Shown here: positions 23,683-32,721 of the stretch, one piece after another
Layout of the letters: each line of letters begins with the position of its first letter
How positions within the stretch are numbered: the stretch's first letter is position 1
From: Chloroflexota bacterium
GTDB lineage: Bacteria > Chloroflexota > Dehalococcoidia > Lucifugimonadales > UBA1127
Assembly: GCA_026713825.1 (NCBI GenBank)
Contig: JAPONS010000089.1
Location: 1 to 37,432 of the forward strand
Length of the DNA stretch: 37,432 nucleotides
Direction of reading: 5' to 3'
Position numbers and translations under genes: made by a program
The notes under the pieces: generated by a model
Told to the model about the DNA's origin: nothing
What the model saw: only the letters and a program-made list of their open reading frames with translations
Database searches by the model: none

Positions 23683-25536
23683 GTGAAATCTACTAATGTG
23701 AGATTGTTCCTGTTGGCAGCGCTTGTGGCGCTCGCGGGCGCCTTCTTGTTTTCGGCTTGCACGGGCGAGCCGGAACCGGAGCCGGTCGCCACAGCGGTGC
23801 CGCCGCCCGTCCCGACCGCGGCCCCCACGGCCGAGCCGACTGCAGAACCGACACAGGCGCCGTCTGAGCCTGCACCCACACCGGCGCCGCAGCCGACTGC
23901 TACTTTCGTGGCGCCTCCCGCTCCGACGCCTACGCCGGTGCCTCCGACCCCCACGCCCGAGCCGACGCCGGAGCCGGTGGGGGTGTCCACTTACACCAGC
24001 GGCGTCTTTGACTTCTCCTTTGACTACCCCGGCGATTGGGACCTGACGCAGGAGGGGCGGACGGTCATGGCCAGCGCCCCGGGGCATGAGGCGGATGTCG
24101 CCGTGGACCTCCACATTCTCACCCGGCCCCTCGATGTGTTCGACTACACGGAGGATGTCGTGCTGGACAAGATGGAGCGCGCGCACCCCTCCTTCTTGGT
24201 CCGGCAGACCGCCGGCCAGCGGGTGAACGGCATGGTTCGGCTGGTGAATCGCGCAGAGTCCACCACGGAAGACGGGGTGGTCACCTATTTCAAGATATAC
24301 ACCGCTGCCGTTGGGCGGGTGGGGATCGTCTTTGTGCTGAAAGGGCCGGAGCAGGCGGCATTGGCCGCGCTGGAGCCGCAGTTCGACACGCTGGTCCGCG
24401 GGGCAAGCTTGCCTAACCCGGCGCTGGAGTTCCCGGACCTCACCATAGCCCGCCAGGGGGTGGGAACGGGCTACTCCAACGTCAGCAAGGCCCCCACGGG
24501 CGAGGACACCGTGTTTTATCCAGACACGCCCGCCCTCGTCGCCGTCGTGCGCTTCGATTCTCTGGGCGCCGACTCCGATGTCGCCTTTCATTGGTTCCGC
24601 GTTGACCGCTTCCACAGCGTGCTGGACGTGCTCGGTCCCACCGAGCCGGACGCCGACGCCGACGTGCATTGGTCCACCCTCACGCCCGATGGAGAGCTGG
24701 AGTTAGGCTTCTACCACGTCGTCGTGGTGGTGGACGGCTCCATCGTAGAGATCATTCACTACTCGGTGATCATGGAAGAGGGCGCGGAGTACCCGGACGC
24801 CAAGACCTTTGAGGACTGGGCGGCCTTCCTCCTGGTCAACGGTGAGCCGGAGCGAGCGGTCTACGCCGCCACCAAGTCCATTGAACTAGACCCGGCGGAG
24901 GCCCAGCCCTACATATGGCGGGCTGAGGCCTACGAGGAACAGTGCAAGATCCGCCCCGCTATCGCGGACCACTCGCGAGCGGTGAGGCTGCTGCCGGACA
25001 ACCCCGTCACCGTGGCCACCAGAGGGCATGCCTATTGGTACGCCTTCGACTATGAGTTGGCACTGGCCGATTTCAACACGGCTTTGGAATTGGTGGAGGA
25101 GCTGCCTCAGGAAACCGACAGGCAAAGGCTTCGCTATACCATCTTGAAGGCCGCATACCACAACAATCGCGCCCTGGTACGCGTCAATCTCCTTCAGATA
25201 GGCGAGGCACTGGACGACATCAATGTATCCATTGAGTTGGAGCCAGACGAGCATAACTACCTGGATACGCGCGCCTATGTCTATTACAAGGGAGGCAGGT
25301 ACGAGGAGGCGAAGGCAGATTACACTCGCGCCTTGGATCTGGGCTTTGAAAACCTCTATGTCTACTTGGGCCACGGCCTGACGCAAATCGCGTTGGGAGA
25401 CCGAGAGGAAGGCCGCGCCAACCTGGAGCTTGGCCTGGAGCTCTTTGATGACTACCAGCAGCGGGACTGCCCGAACCCCCAGCTTGGCGACTTGCTGGCG
25501 GAAGCACGCTCGACACTGCAGACACTCGCGCCATAG
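23683..25536 (+). CDS. Lipoprotein with Pro/Thr linker, PsbP-like domain and TPR repeats
   Basis: This predicted surface lipoprotein of about 617 aa starts at a GTG (23683) preceded by GGAG; the frame continues to 23602 without a start signal. The signal peptide VKSTNVRLFLLAAL ends in lipobox FSAC, lipidated at C26. A linker of about 75 residues rich in Pro, Thr, Ala and Glu follows. Next is a domain of about 145 residues (YTSGVFDFSFDYPGDWDL) resembling PsbP-like or stress-response lipoproteins, then a second beta-rich region (about 265-380). At least four TPR-like units (about 395-590) have the pattern A...A...AIELDP. I know no named protein with this order. It may be an envelope scaffold. 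It is monocistronic and diverges from PAC2. Confidence 0.8.
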   Translation: MKSTNVRLFLLAALVALAGAFLFSACTGEPEPEPVATAVPPPVPTAAPTAEPTAEPTQAPSEPAPTPAPQPTATFVAPPAPTPTPVPPTPTPEPTPEPVGVSTYTSGVFDFSFDYPGDWDLTQEGRTVMASAPGHEADVAVDLHILTRPLDVFDYTEDVVLDKMERAHPSFLVRQTAGQRVNGMVRLVNRAESTTEDGVVTYFKIYTAAVGRVGIVFVLKGPEQAALAALEPQFDTLVRGASLPNPALEFPDLTIARQGVGTGYSNVSKAPTGEDTVFYPDTPALVAVVRFDSLGADSDVAFHWFRVDRFHSVLDVLGPTEPDADADVHWSTLTPDGELELGFYHVVVVVDGSIVEIIHYSVIMEEGAEYPDAKTFEDWAAFLLVNGEPERAVYAATKSIELDPAEAQPYIWRAEAYEEQCKIRPAIADHSRAVRLLPDNPVTVATRGHAYWYAFDYELALADFNTALELVEELPQETDRQRLRYTILKAAYHNNRALVRVNLLQIGEALDDINVSIELEPDEHNYLDTRAYVYYKGGRYEEAKADYTRALDLGFENLYVYLGHGLTQIALGDREEGRANLELGLELFDDYQQRDCPNPQLGDLLAEARSTLQTLAP

Positions 25537-25643
25537 CAGCCGCCTTAACGGCGCGGGTGGCCGAACGCCTTATTGCAGGGCCAAACGCTTTCGTTGATCC
25601 CTCCTTCTCAATGCCCGTTATCCGGGTGTAGTGGCAACTGCTC

Positions 25644-25671
25644 TTGACATAGCGAAATGCCGCTATATACT
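25644..25671 (+). promoter_or_regulatory. Promoter of the solute-binding lipoprotein gene
   Basis: A perfect -35 TTGACA (25644-25649) and a -10 TATACT (25666-25671, 5 of 6) are 16 bp apart. Start would be near 25678, giving a leader of about 80 nt. The strong match fits the high expression typical of binding proteins. Confidence 0.65.
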
Positions 25672-25757
25672 GCCAGCATTCACCCGTACGGCATCGTAGT
25701 TTGGCTTTACGGGGCAATCTGCGCCGGATAAACGGCGTACCATGGGAGGAGGCTTTC

Positions 25758-27563
25758 ATGTCAAGAGCCGTGCAATGGAGACGCGTATTCCTTCTATTTG
25801 CTGCCCTGACTGCGGCAGCCTTGTTTGTCGCCTGTGGCAACAGCGATGATGAGGACACCGGGACGACTGCGGACCCCGTTGCAGCCGTCCCCACGCCGGC
25901 GCCGGTCCAATTTCCCGACGCCAACCTGACTTCGCCGGCAACTCCGGCGCCGGTAACTGCAGACCCCGCGCCGTCTTCGGGCGACGCCATGATGGACAAG
26001 GAAGGCCCCAAAACTACTCGAGTAGTCCTGGGCCTCATTCCGCCGTCGGCCTTGACCAACGCCCCCCGCCACATGGGCTCTACCTCTGCTTTCCAGCTCA
26101 AGCCCATGTATGAGTACCTGATGGACACCCACCCGGAGACCCGTCAGCTCATCCCGGGCCTGGCCAAGAGCTGGGAGGTTGAGCCGAACGGCGCGGGACT
26201 CCGTTTCTTCCTGGAGGAGGGCATCGCCTTCCACGACGTGGACGGTAATGAGTCCGGTGTGATGACGGCGGATGACATTGCCTGGACGCGTGAGGACCTT
26301 ATTCACGAGTCCTCTACCAGCAGTATCCGCGCCTTGATGCGGAATGCCGAGTTTGAGATTGTCAGCGACCACGAAGTGGTATTCCGGTGGGAAGAGCCTG
26401 ACGCCGACGCCCTGGACTTCATCGCCAACCAGGTGGGCGGCATGGAGATCAGCAGCCGCGCCGACCTCAACACCTTCCCCGATGACGACAAGGACAATCG
26501 AATTTCGCGTCCCATAAATGGAACTGGCCCGTACACCTTCGTCTCCCGTGAACAGGACCAGAACATCATCTACAAGAAACTCCCCCAACCGCACTGGCGT
26601 TTGGACGCGGACTTTGAAGAGATAGAGGTTCGCTGGATCACGGAGAACTCCACCCGCCTGGCGGGACTGCTCAGCAACGAGATCCACATCACGAACATCC
26701 CCTTTGAGCAGGAACCCTCCGCTATCGAGAGGGGATTCAAAGTAATCACGGGCAGAGTCAACACAATGCGGACGTTCTTCCAGATGCAGGGCGTCTACCT
26801 GAATGAACCTGATGACCCGAGCGCCGGTTACAAGTTCGACACCCCGTTGTTGAACAGGGACGTTCGTGCCGCCTTGAACCGCGCAATCAACCGTGACGCC
26901 CTGAACGACGCCTTCTTCTTCAACCTCGGACAGAAGATGCACGCAATCCACGTAGCCGAGACACACGGCGCCTTCAACCAGCGGTGGAAGGACGAGTTTG
27001 ACGAGAAGTACGGCTACGACCCGGTGGCCGCTCGCAACCACCTTCGCGCGGCCGGTTACGACTCCAACAACCCGCTGGAAACCAACATGTTCATCTTGGA
27101 GATGCAGCAGTACTCTGGCGGACCGGACGTGATCGAGTCGGTTGCCCAGATGTGGACTGACGTCGGCGTCAAGGTCAATCTACTGACCGTCGACCGCGCG
27201 CAGCGCCTCAACCGCGGCCGCGCGCTGGACTACGACAACCACATCACCCTTGGTGTGCTGATCGCGCCACCGATCTTGGCGTTGCGCCTCGGCCACCACA
27301 CCTCACCGCCTCGCGGCGGCGGCGCCGAGGACTTCATCGTGGAAGAGGTCTTCCAGAAGGCCCGCACGTCCCTGGACCTGGACGTACAGAACCAGTTCAT
27401 TCAGGCAGCCACGAACCGCATCTACGATGAATACCTGGCAATGCCGCTCTTCTGGGTGCCCGTACACGCAACTGTCAACCCTGACGTGGTGGAAGACTGG
27501 GTCTTCCCCGGCACCGTGTCCGGAACCTGGACCCACTTCTGGAACATCCGCGGCACCCGGTAA
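25758..27563 (+). CDS. ABC transporter substrate-binding lipoprotein, family 5 (peptide/nickel type)
   Basis: This extracellular solute-binding protein would capture peptides or similar solutes for an ABC importer. It has 601 aa from the ATG at 25758, which follows GGAGGAGG closely; the frame opens at 25701 but that extension lacks a site and would bury the signal peptide. The lipobox FVAC places the lipid on C26, and a Pro/Thr/Ala linker of about 45 residues follows. The SBP_bac_5 domain then has typical segments (LIPGLAKSWEVEPNGAGLRF, VMTADDIAWTREDL, LLNRDVRAALNRAINRDAL). Permeases are absent on either side; the only ATPase is the orphan at 7840-8826. A terminator follows. Peptide versus other substrate cannot be decided. 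Confidence 0.92.
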   Translation: MSRAVQWRRVFLLFAALTAAALFVACGNSDDEDTGTTADPVAAVPTPAPVQFPDANLTSPATPAPVTADPAPSSGDAMMDKEGPKTTRVVLGLIPPSALTNAPRHMGSTSAFQLKPMYEYLMDTHPETRQLIPGLAKSWEVEPNGAGLRFFLEEGIAFHDVDGNESGVMTADDIAWTREDLIHESSTSSIRALMRNAEFEIVSDHEVVFRWEEPDADALDFIANQVGGMEISSRADLNTFPDDDKDNRISRPINGTGPYTFVSREQDQNIIYKKLPQPHWRLDADFEEIEVRWITENSTRLAGLLSNEIHITNIPFEQEPSAIERGFKVITGRVNTMRTFFQMQGVYLNEPDDPSAGYKFDTPLLNRDVRAALNRAINRDALNDAFFFNLGQKMHAIHVAETHGAFNQRWKDEFDEKYGYDPVAARNHLRAAGYDSNNPLETNMFILEMQQYSGGPDVIESVAQMWTDVGVKVNLLTVDRAQRLNRGRALDYDNHITLGVLIAPPILALRLGHHTSPPRGGGAEDFIVEEVFQKARTSLDLDVQNQFIQAATNRIYDEYLAMPLFWVPVHATVNPDVVEDWVFPGTVSGTWTHFWNIRGTR

Positions 27564-27596
27564 CGGCTGACCTCGTTCCTAAGTAGTGTGGAGTGA

Positions 27597-27635
27597 AGCC
27601 CCCCGGCCCTCACAGGGTCGGGGGGCTCCTCTTTA
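27597..27635 (+). terminator. Terminator after the solute-binding protein gene
   Basis: A 13-bp GC-rich stem (27597-27609 with 27615-27627, one G-U pair) with loop TCACA is followed by CCTCTTTA. It is a good intrinsic terminator. Confidence 0.8.
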
Positions 27636-27747
27636 GTGCGCGTCAACCATAGAATGCGCCGCGCTCTGCTGCAGCACATTGCCCCGCACTCATCCTCCCT
27701 CCTTGCTGTATAGTAGCCGTACCCTACCGCTTGAAGGGCAACGGTCT

Positions 27748-29046
27748 GTGCTCAACCTCATTCTGAGGCGGTTTCCGCTCCTGACCGCGCTTGTGCACCG
27801 GGACTTCCGGTTGTACTGGAGTGGCCATGCGGTCGCCGTGGCCGGCCAGCAGATGGCCATCGTCACTCAGATGTGGCTCATCTTCGATCTGACTGGGTCG
27901 GCGCTTCAATTGGGGTTGCTGGGTCTCGCCCGCGCCGTGCCCGGTATCATCATGAACCTGGTGGGCGGCGTGCTAGCCGACAAGCTGGACCAGCGCAAGC
28001 TGCTCATCGGGGCCTCGACGCTCACGGCCGCGCTCTTCGCCACGCTCGCGACGCTCATCTTCAGCGGCACCGTCGAGGTGTGGCACGTGCTGGCCGTGGT
28101 CTTCGGCACGGGAGCGTGCGAAGCGTTCATGCAGCCCTCCCGGCAGGCCCTCTTCCCCAACCTCATCGACAGACAACACATGATGAGCGCCGTGGGCCTC
28201 AACTCCGCCGTACACCCTGGTACCCGCATGTTCGCGCCTATCATCGCCGGGGTGCTCATTGACCGGGTCGGCATGGGTCTGGAAGGTGCGGCGACCGCGC
28301 TGTACGTGATGTCTGGGCTCACGCTCGTGTTCACCCTCGCCCTGCTCTGGGTTCGCGTACCTCCCATCCGCCGCGCAGCCGCGGGTGGAGGCTTCCAGAG
28401 TCTTGTAGAGGGACTGAGCTATGTGGGGAACAACCGCATCTTCCTGCTCATCATCCTGACGAGTTTCTCAAATGCATTCTTTGGAGGAGGACACATGATC
28501 CTTCTCCCAGTATTTGCCGACAAGCTCCTCGGTGAGGCGACGGGCGTCTCGCTGGCGGTGCTATCGTCAGCGGGCGGCGTCGGCGGACTGACGGGGGCCG
28601 TCGTCGGCGGGTCGCTGGGACGCTTCCGCCGGCACGGTTGGCTCATCTTGGGCGGCTCATGGAGTTTTGGGTGCGCGTTGATTGTGTTTGCCCTTGCTCC
28701 TTGGTTCTGGCTTCTCGTCATGATGGAATGGGTGGCCTCCGCAAGCAACCAGCTGTTCAACGTCACCACGCAGGCAACGCTGCACGCCCTGGTCCCGGAC
28801 GAGTTCCGCGGCAGGGTGATGGGCCTGCGGAGCATGATGCACTCCGTGGCACAGCCCATGGGTGGCCTGCAGATGGGCAGCGTGGCCAACGCCATTGGCG
28901 TCACTGCCGCAGTCGTCATCAGCGCGGGTTTCCTCCTCGCCATAACCACGCTAGGCATCGCAAGGGACGGTCAAGTCAGAGACTTGAGCGGTGCGTTTGG
29001 CAGGAGCACGCAGGCGCCGGCACCGGTTGCGGAGCCCGGGGGCTAG
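27748..29046 (+). CDS. MFS transporter, drug/siderophore exporter type
   Basis: This inner-membrane secondary transporter of about 432 aa has twelve predicted helices and resembles the MFS_3/EntS group of exporters. The first helices carry FRLYWSGHAVAVAGQQMAIVTQMWLI, and the family loop between helices 2 and 3 reads GGVLADKLDQRKLLIG, a close match to the MFS signature G-x-x-x-D-R-x-G-R-R. A second copy in the other half is weaker (PDEFRGRVMGLRSMM). I chose the GTG at 27748, preceded by GAAGGG; the frame opens at 27679 with an unlikely hydrophilic extension. The gene lies between a terminator and a hydrolase gene 99 bp downstream. The substrate is unknown. Confidence 0.88.
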   Translation: MLNLILRRFPLLTALVHRDFRLYWSGHAVAVAGQQMAIVTQMWLIFDLTGSALQLGLLGLARAVPGIIMNLVGGVLADKLDQRKLLIGASTLTAALFATLATLIFSGTVEVWHVLAVVFGTGACEAFMQPSRQALFPNLIDRQHMMSAVGLNSAVHPGTRMFAPIIAGVLIDRVGMGLEGAATALYVMSGLTLVFTLALLWVRVPPIRRAAAGGGFQSLVEGLSYVGNNRIFLLIILTSFSNAFFGGGHMILLPVFADKLLGEATGVSLAVLSSAGGVGGLTGAVVGGSLGRFRRHGWLILGGSWSFGCALIVFALAPWFWLLVMMEWVASASNQLFNVTTQATLHALVPDEFRGRVMGLRSMMHSVAQPMGGLQMGSVANAIGVTAAVVISAGFLLAITTLGIARDGQVRDLSGAFGRSTQAPAPVAEPGG

Positions 29047-29145
29047 CGTCCGCCGAATCGTGTACAATCGCGGCACATCACGCCGAAGACGGTCGACGGC
29101 TGCCTGGGCGCAGGCTCGTTGGACAACGGAAGGAGGAACATCGAC

Positions 29146-30015
29146 ATGGCAACTCGACAGGAACTGCGATACGACCCCTCTGCTTCCTACTCCGTCACTG
29201 AAAAGGACGTTGTGTACCTAAGCACGGACGGCGCCGTGCGCTACGCACGCGTGTACCAGCCCGATGGCCCCGGGCCGTTCCCGGTGCTGGTTAGCGTCCA
29301 CGGCGGCGCCTGGAGCCGCGGTGACCACACCAACAACGCCGTCACCAGCGGTCCAATCGCCGCCAGTGGCGTGGTGGTGATGACCATTGGCCTGCGCGTG
29401 GCGCCCGAGTTTCCCTACCCCGCGCAGGTGCAGGACGCGAACCTCGCAATTCGCTGGGGCAGGATGCATGCCGAGAAGTACAATGGCGACCCGGGCGCGG
29501 TCGGCGCTATCGGCTACTCCAGCGGCGGGCACACGCTGCCCCTGGCCGGCATGCGCCCAAACGACTCGCGCTACAGCGCACTGCTGCTGGAGGGGAGCGC
29601 CGAGGCTAGGCTCGACTGGATGGTCGTCTGCTGGCCGGTCATCGACTCCCATGCGCGGTACGAGGTCGCGAAGGCCAACGGCAGCGAGCGCCTCATCACC
29701 AACACCGAGGGCTACTTCCTGACCGAGGAAGCAATGCATGAGGGCAACCCGCAGGAGCTGCTCGACCGCGGCGAGACCGTAGCGATGCCCCCGACCCTCG
29801 TCATCCACGGCACCGCGGACGAGAATGTCCCCGTGGAGCACGCCGAGCGCTTCGTTGGGTCCTACGCGGCTGCCGGTGGGAGCGTGCGCTTTGAAAAGTT
29901 TGAGGGCGAGCCCCACGGCTTCGCTAATGAGCCTGGTCCGGCGACGGACCGAATGGTTGAGGTCGTGAAGCAGTTCATCGCGGAGCAAGTCAACACACTG
30001 CAGGCCGCCGCGTAA
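29146..30015 (+). CDS. Alpha/beta hydrolase, esterase/lipase-like
   Basis: This is a serine hydrolase of the hormone-sensitive-lipase-like group (289 aa), likely hydrolysing a carboxylic ester in the cytoplasm. Oxyanion-hole motif HGG is at 52-54 and the nucleophile elbow G-Y-S125-S-G at 123-127. The remaining triad residues are D225 (HGTADENVP) and H257 (GEPHGFAN). The ATG at 29146 follows AGGAGG by 9 nt; the frame begins 9 codons earlier without a site. There is no signal peptide. A dispersed repeat copy (30031-30051) separates it from the aldo/keto reductase. The substrate is unknown. Confidence 0.9.
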   Translation: MATRQELRYDPSASYSVTEKDVVYLSTDGAVRYARVYQPDGPGPFPVLVSVHGGAWSRGDHTNNAVTSGPIAASGVVVMTIGLRVAPEFPYPAQVQDANLAIRWGRMHAEKYNGDPGAVGAIGYSSGGHTLPLAGMRPNDSRYSALLLEGSAEARLDWMVVCWPVIDSHARYEVAKANGSERLITNTEGYFLTEEAMHEGNPQELLDRGETVAMPPTLVIHGTADENVPVEHAERFVGSYAAAGGSVRFEKFEGEPHGFANEPGPATDRMVEVVKQFIAEQVNTLQAAA

Positions 30016-30030
30016 AGGGAGGCTCAGTTT

Positions 30031-30051
30031 ACCCTGAGCTTGTCAAAGGGT
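30031..30051. repeat. Dispersed intergenic repeat, third copy
   Basis: This copy keeps the core CCTGAGCTTGTC found at 1909-1929. Its ends, ACCCT and AGGGT, are complementary, so the unit can fold as a short hairpin. It sits in the 71-bp gap before the aldo/keto reductase. Confidence 0.6.
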
Positions 30052-30086
30052 AAGACAGCATCTGACACACCGCAAGGAGACGCAGA

Positions 30087-31085
30087 ATGGAGCACAGGAA
30101 GCTGGGATCAACGGACCTCATGCCCTCAGTCATCGGACTGGGCGGCTATCCATTCGGTCCGCCCTTGTGCGATAAGGAGATGACCGCGCGAGTGCTGGAC
30201 CAGGCGCGTGAACTCGGGGTCAACTACATTGACACTGCGGATATGTACGCCCAGGGCGAGAGCGAGACCAACATCGGCGCCTACTTGGCGGACCACCGCG
30301 ACGACTTCATCCTGGCGACCAAGTTCAACCTCTCCAACTTGGGCGACGAAACGCCCCGGGAGCGCATCATGCGCAAGATCGACGAGAGCCTGACCAAACT
30401 CCACACGGACCATATCGACCTCTATCAGATCCACCACGTGAACCCGGACGTGCCTGCGGAGGAGATACTGGAGCCGCTTGAAGAGCTGGTAAAGGCGGGC
30501 AAGGTCCGCTACGTCGGCAACTGCAACTACGCGTCATGGCGGCAGATGGAAGCGCTGCAGGTTGCGGAAGCCAACGACCTCTCGTGGTTCGTGTCCACCC
30601 AGAACCACTACAACATGTTGTACCGGCACGTGGAACTGGAAATCCTGCCCTTCTGCCGCAAGTACAATACGGCATTCATCCCCTACTTCCCGCTTGCCGG
30701 CGGTTTCCTGACCGGCACCTACCGGCCGGGACAGCCCCCGCCTCCCGGCAGCCGTGCGGACCTGGTGCCGACGGGAATGACGGCCAACGTCCGCAACGAT
30801 CGCACGGAGCACATGCTGCTGCGGCTGGAGGCCTTCGCACAGGAGCACGGCCACACTATTTCGGAGCTTGCATTGGCGTGGCTGCTCTCTCACCCGGAGA
30901 TTCCCGTAATCATCAACGGCTGCGACAGGCCGGAGCACATCATCGCCCACGTGAAGGCGTCTGAGTGGGTACTCACGGCGGAAGAGCGCGCCGAGGTGGA
31001 CGCCATGACCTCGTGGTGGGACGGTTCTTCGGCAGCTGTGGACACTACGGGCGGCGCTCCCCGTGCAGGGACGGGACAGCGTTGA
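30087..31085 (+). CDS. Aldo/keto reductase
   Basis: This NADPH-dependent oxidoreductase of the aldo/keto reductase superfamily (332 aa, TIM barrel) reduces carbonyls. The catalytic tetrad is visible: D49 and Y54 (NYIDTADMYAQGESE), K79 (ILATKF) and H116 (LYQIHH). The C-terminal cofactor segment is present (VIINGCDRPEHI). It is close to the bacterial YajO/general stress type that acts on varied aldehydes. The ATG at 30087 follows AAGGAG by 7 nt. It ends with a Gly/Ala-rich tail and a terminator 33 bp later. The substrate is unknown. Confidence 0.93.
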   Translation: MEHRKLGSTDLMPSVIGLGGYPFGPPLCDKEMTARVLDQARELGVNYIDTADMYAQGESETNIGAYLADHRDDFILATKFNLSNLGDETPRERIMRKIDESLTKLHTDHIDLYQIHHVNPDVPAEEILEPLEELVKAGKVRYVGNCNYASWRQMEALQVAEANDLSWFVSTQNHYNMLYRHVELEILPFCRKYNTAFIPYFPLAGGFLTGTYRPGQPPPPGSRADLVPTGMTANVRNDRTEHMLLRLEAFAQEHGHTISELALAWLLSHPEIPVIINGCDRPEHIIAHVKASEWVLTAEERAEVDAMTSWWDGSSAAVDTTGGAPRAGTGQR

Positions 31086-31118
31086 TCTGTCTCACGTCGG
31101 GAAATTGAGTACAACAGC

Positions 31119-31150
31119 GAGGGGGCGATTGGTCCACCGCCCCCTCTTGG
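31119..31150 (+). terminator. Terminator after the aldo/keto reductase gene
   Basis: The stem GAGGGGGCG (31119-31127) / CGCCCCCTC (31138-31146) has a 10-nt loop and is followed by TTGG. The T tract is short. Confidence 0.65.
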
Positions 31151-31570
31151 CCGGATTGCGACTCTTCCCTCGGCCTGCCCTCGCGTCATTCCTGTAGATG
31201 TTAGGCAATTCGCTGACCGCATCCCCTGACAGGGAGTCATTGTCCTCAACCAACAAACCCCGTTACTTTACGCGAATGAAATACGCACCCTGCCTCCAAC
31301 TCTTGCGTCTCTCCAACGCTTATCGCTTCAATGTAGCTAATCCTTTCGTTGTAAACCGACCCCTGGTGTTTACTCTAGGGCCATCGAGTGTGCGGGAAGG
31401 GGGACTCGTTTCGCCGATTTACAAAATCTTCCTTCCCGAGATGCGGTTCTGTAGCTATGAAACTTACATTCGCAGGAAGATTTCATAGCTACACTGGAAA
31501 AGAAACGAGTAATTCGTTGAATAACTGAGTTCCCGGCAGGTCTCCGAAGACTGTGGTTGGTGTCGGCTCG
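31151..31570. other. Gene-free AT-richer stretch with nested inverted repeats
   Basis: No supported gene lies here. A 96-codon frame (31198-31488) lacks any domain or ribosome binding site and runs through the inverted repeats. The left half (31200-31390) shows no structure I can name except a lone TGTAGCTA at about 31334. The right half holds the nested repeat element described separately. Confidence 0.5.
31393..31510. repeat. Nested inverted-repeat element with alternative foldings
   Basis: Four perfect inverted repeats lie within 118 bp. These are CGGGAAGG (31393-31400) / CCTTCCCG (31431-31438); ACTCGTTTC (31404-31412) / GAAACGAGT (31502-31510); AAATCTTCC (31424-31432) / GGAAGATTT (31475-31483); and the 13-bp TGTAGCTATGAAA (31450-31462) / TTTCATAGCTACA (31481-31493). 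The third and fourth share bases 31481-31483, and the first and third share 31431-31432, so these pairings exclude each other. This could be a structured RNA with two states, a mobile-element remnant or a protein-binding cruciform. Its strand of transcription is unknown. It lies 3' of holA and 3' of the aldo/keto reductase gene. Confidence 0.6.
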
Positions 31571-32593
31571 CTACTGACGTGCGGAGGCCGAGCCCCGTGA
31601 GGCGAATTGGCAGACCTCCGCAATGAGATACTCCAGTGCGAGGCGCTCCGGCAACGCGCCCGTCTTGATGGAGGCGTCAGTGTCCAGCAGTCCCCGATGC
31701 AGGCGCTGAAGAGCACTCGGCGAGAACCGCCGCGCCATCTCGAGCGTCTTCCGCAGCGGGTACGCCGACGTGATGCTCAGTCGGCTGCCAAGCTCGCCCT
31801 GCGGCACCTGCTTCGCCAGCAAGTCCTTGGCCAGCACTGTGAGGCGTACTTGGCGTGCCAGCATCGCGAGCAGGTAAGTCACAGTGGCGTCGCCCTCCAG
31901 CAGCCGCGTTAGGCTGCGCATGGCGACAGCCCCGTTGCCCTCCAGCACGGCGTCAACCATCGCGAAAACACTCACCTCGCGTGCGGAGACCACCAACTCC
32001 TCCACGTCCTCGGGCGTCACCGCCCTGCCCGCGGCGTAGAGTGTGAGCTTCTCCACCTCTCCTGAGAGCGCCCAAAGGTCGGGTCCCACCAGATCAACAA
32101 GAAGCTGCACCGCCTGCGTGGTCATGCTGCCGCCGCAGGCCATGACCCGGGTTTGTACCCAGCCGCGGAGCTCGTTGGGGTTGAGTGGCGGGAACTCTCG
32201 CACCTCTGCGACGACGGTCAGGTCGCGCAGCAGCGGGTGGTTGGGCCGAAGCTGGCCCTCGGCGAAGACCAGGTCCGTCGTGGGGGGCAGCGCTCTGCTG
32301 AAGGAAGCAATTCGCTCACCCCATTCCGCCACTCGCTGTCCCCCGCCGCGCCCGCGTCCGCTGCGGCCATCGCCTGCCAGCGAGCTCAGTAGCCCCTCCA
32401 CAATGACGAGTCGGCGCTCCGCAAGGAAGGGTATTGACTGGCACATAATGACGAGCGTGTCAGGCACGACCTCAGATGCCAGCAAGGTCGTGATGTTGGC
32501 GTCCCGCACGTCGGGCATGCCGACAGCGTCGCGTAGCGTGTCGAGGAACGCCCGAAGCGAGTAGGTGTCCAGTCCGTGCAGGAGGTAGATCAC
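31571..32593 (-). CDS. holA: DNA polymerase III delta subunit
   Basis: HolA is the clamp-loader subunit that opens the sliding clamp at replication forks. The 340-residue protein starts MIYLLHGLDTYSLRAFLDTL, the usual HolA N terminus. It then has the first AAA-like domain (about 1-140, including LAERRLVIVEGL), a linker with FPPLNPNELRGWVQ, and the C-terminal helical collar domain (about 210-335). As in other delta subunits there is no functional Walker A. A Gly/Arg-rich insert (GDGRSGRGRGGGQR) near residues 75-88 is unusual. The start is a GTG at 32591-32593 with GGAGG 10 nt upstream. The gene is divergent from the ychF-like gene. Confidence 0.88.
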   Translation of the reverse strand: MIYLLHGLDTYSLRAFLDTLRDAVGMPDVRDANITTLLASEVVPDTLVIMCQSIPFLAERRLVIVEGLLSSLAGDGRSGRGRGGGQRVAEWGERIASFSRALPPTTDLVFAEGQLRPNHPLLRDLTVVAEVREFPPLNPNELRGWVQTRVMACGGSMTTQAVQLLVDLVGPDLWALSGEVEKLTLYAAGRAVTPEDVEELVVSAREVSVFAMVDAVLEGNGAVAMRSLTRLLEGDATVTYLLAMLARQVRLTVLAKDLLAKQVPQGELGSRLSITSAYPLRKTLEMARRFSPSALQRLHRGLLDTDASIKTGALPERLALEYLIAEVCQFASRGSASARQ

Positions 32594-32641
32594 GCGGTGG
32601 CGGCCTCCGGGAGCCTATTCATGGGAATGCCCCTCCCAAGC

Positions 32642-32647
32642 TATAAT
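32642..32647 (+). promoter_or_regulatory. -10 box for the ychF-hemW operon
   Basis: A perfect TATAAT lies 80 bp before the ychF-like ATG. The best -35 candidate, TTCATG at 32618-32623 (18-bp spacing), is poor, so an activator may be needed. Start near 32654 excludes the upstream in-frame GTG at 32650. Confidence 0.4.
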
Positions 32648-32721
32648 GGGTGCGTGTTAAGTATGAAGAAACGTTCCGGCATTGCCAAGGACGCATTGTA
32701 CCCACTTCCAGACGAGTTGCC

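Noticed and set aside
25794-27041. 415-aa minus-strand frame opposite the solute-binding lipoprotein
   Set aside because: The plus strand has a signal peptide, lipobox, SBP_bac_5 features, promoter and terminator; the antisense frame has none.
31198-31488. 96-aa frame in the intergenic region
   Set aside because: No ribosome binding site or domain, and it runs through the inverted repeats.
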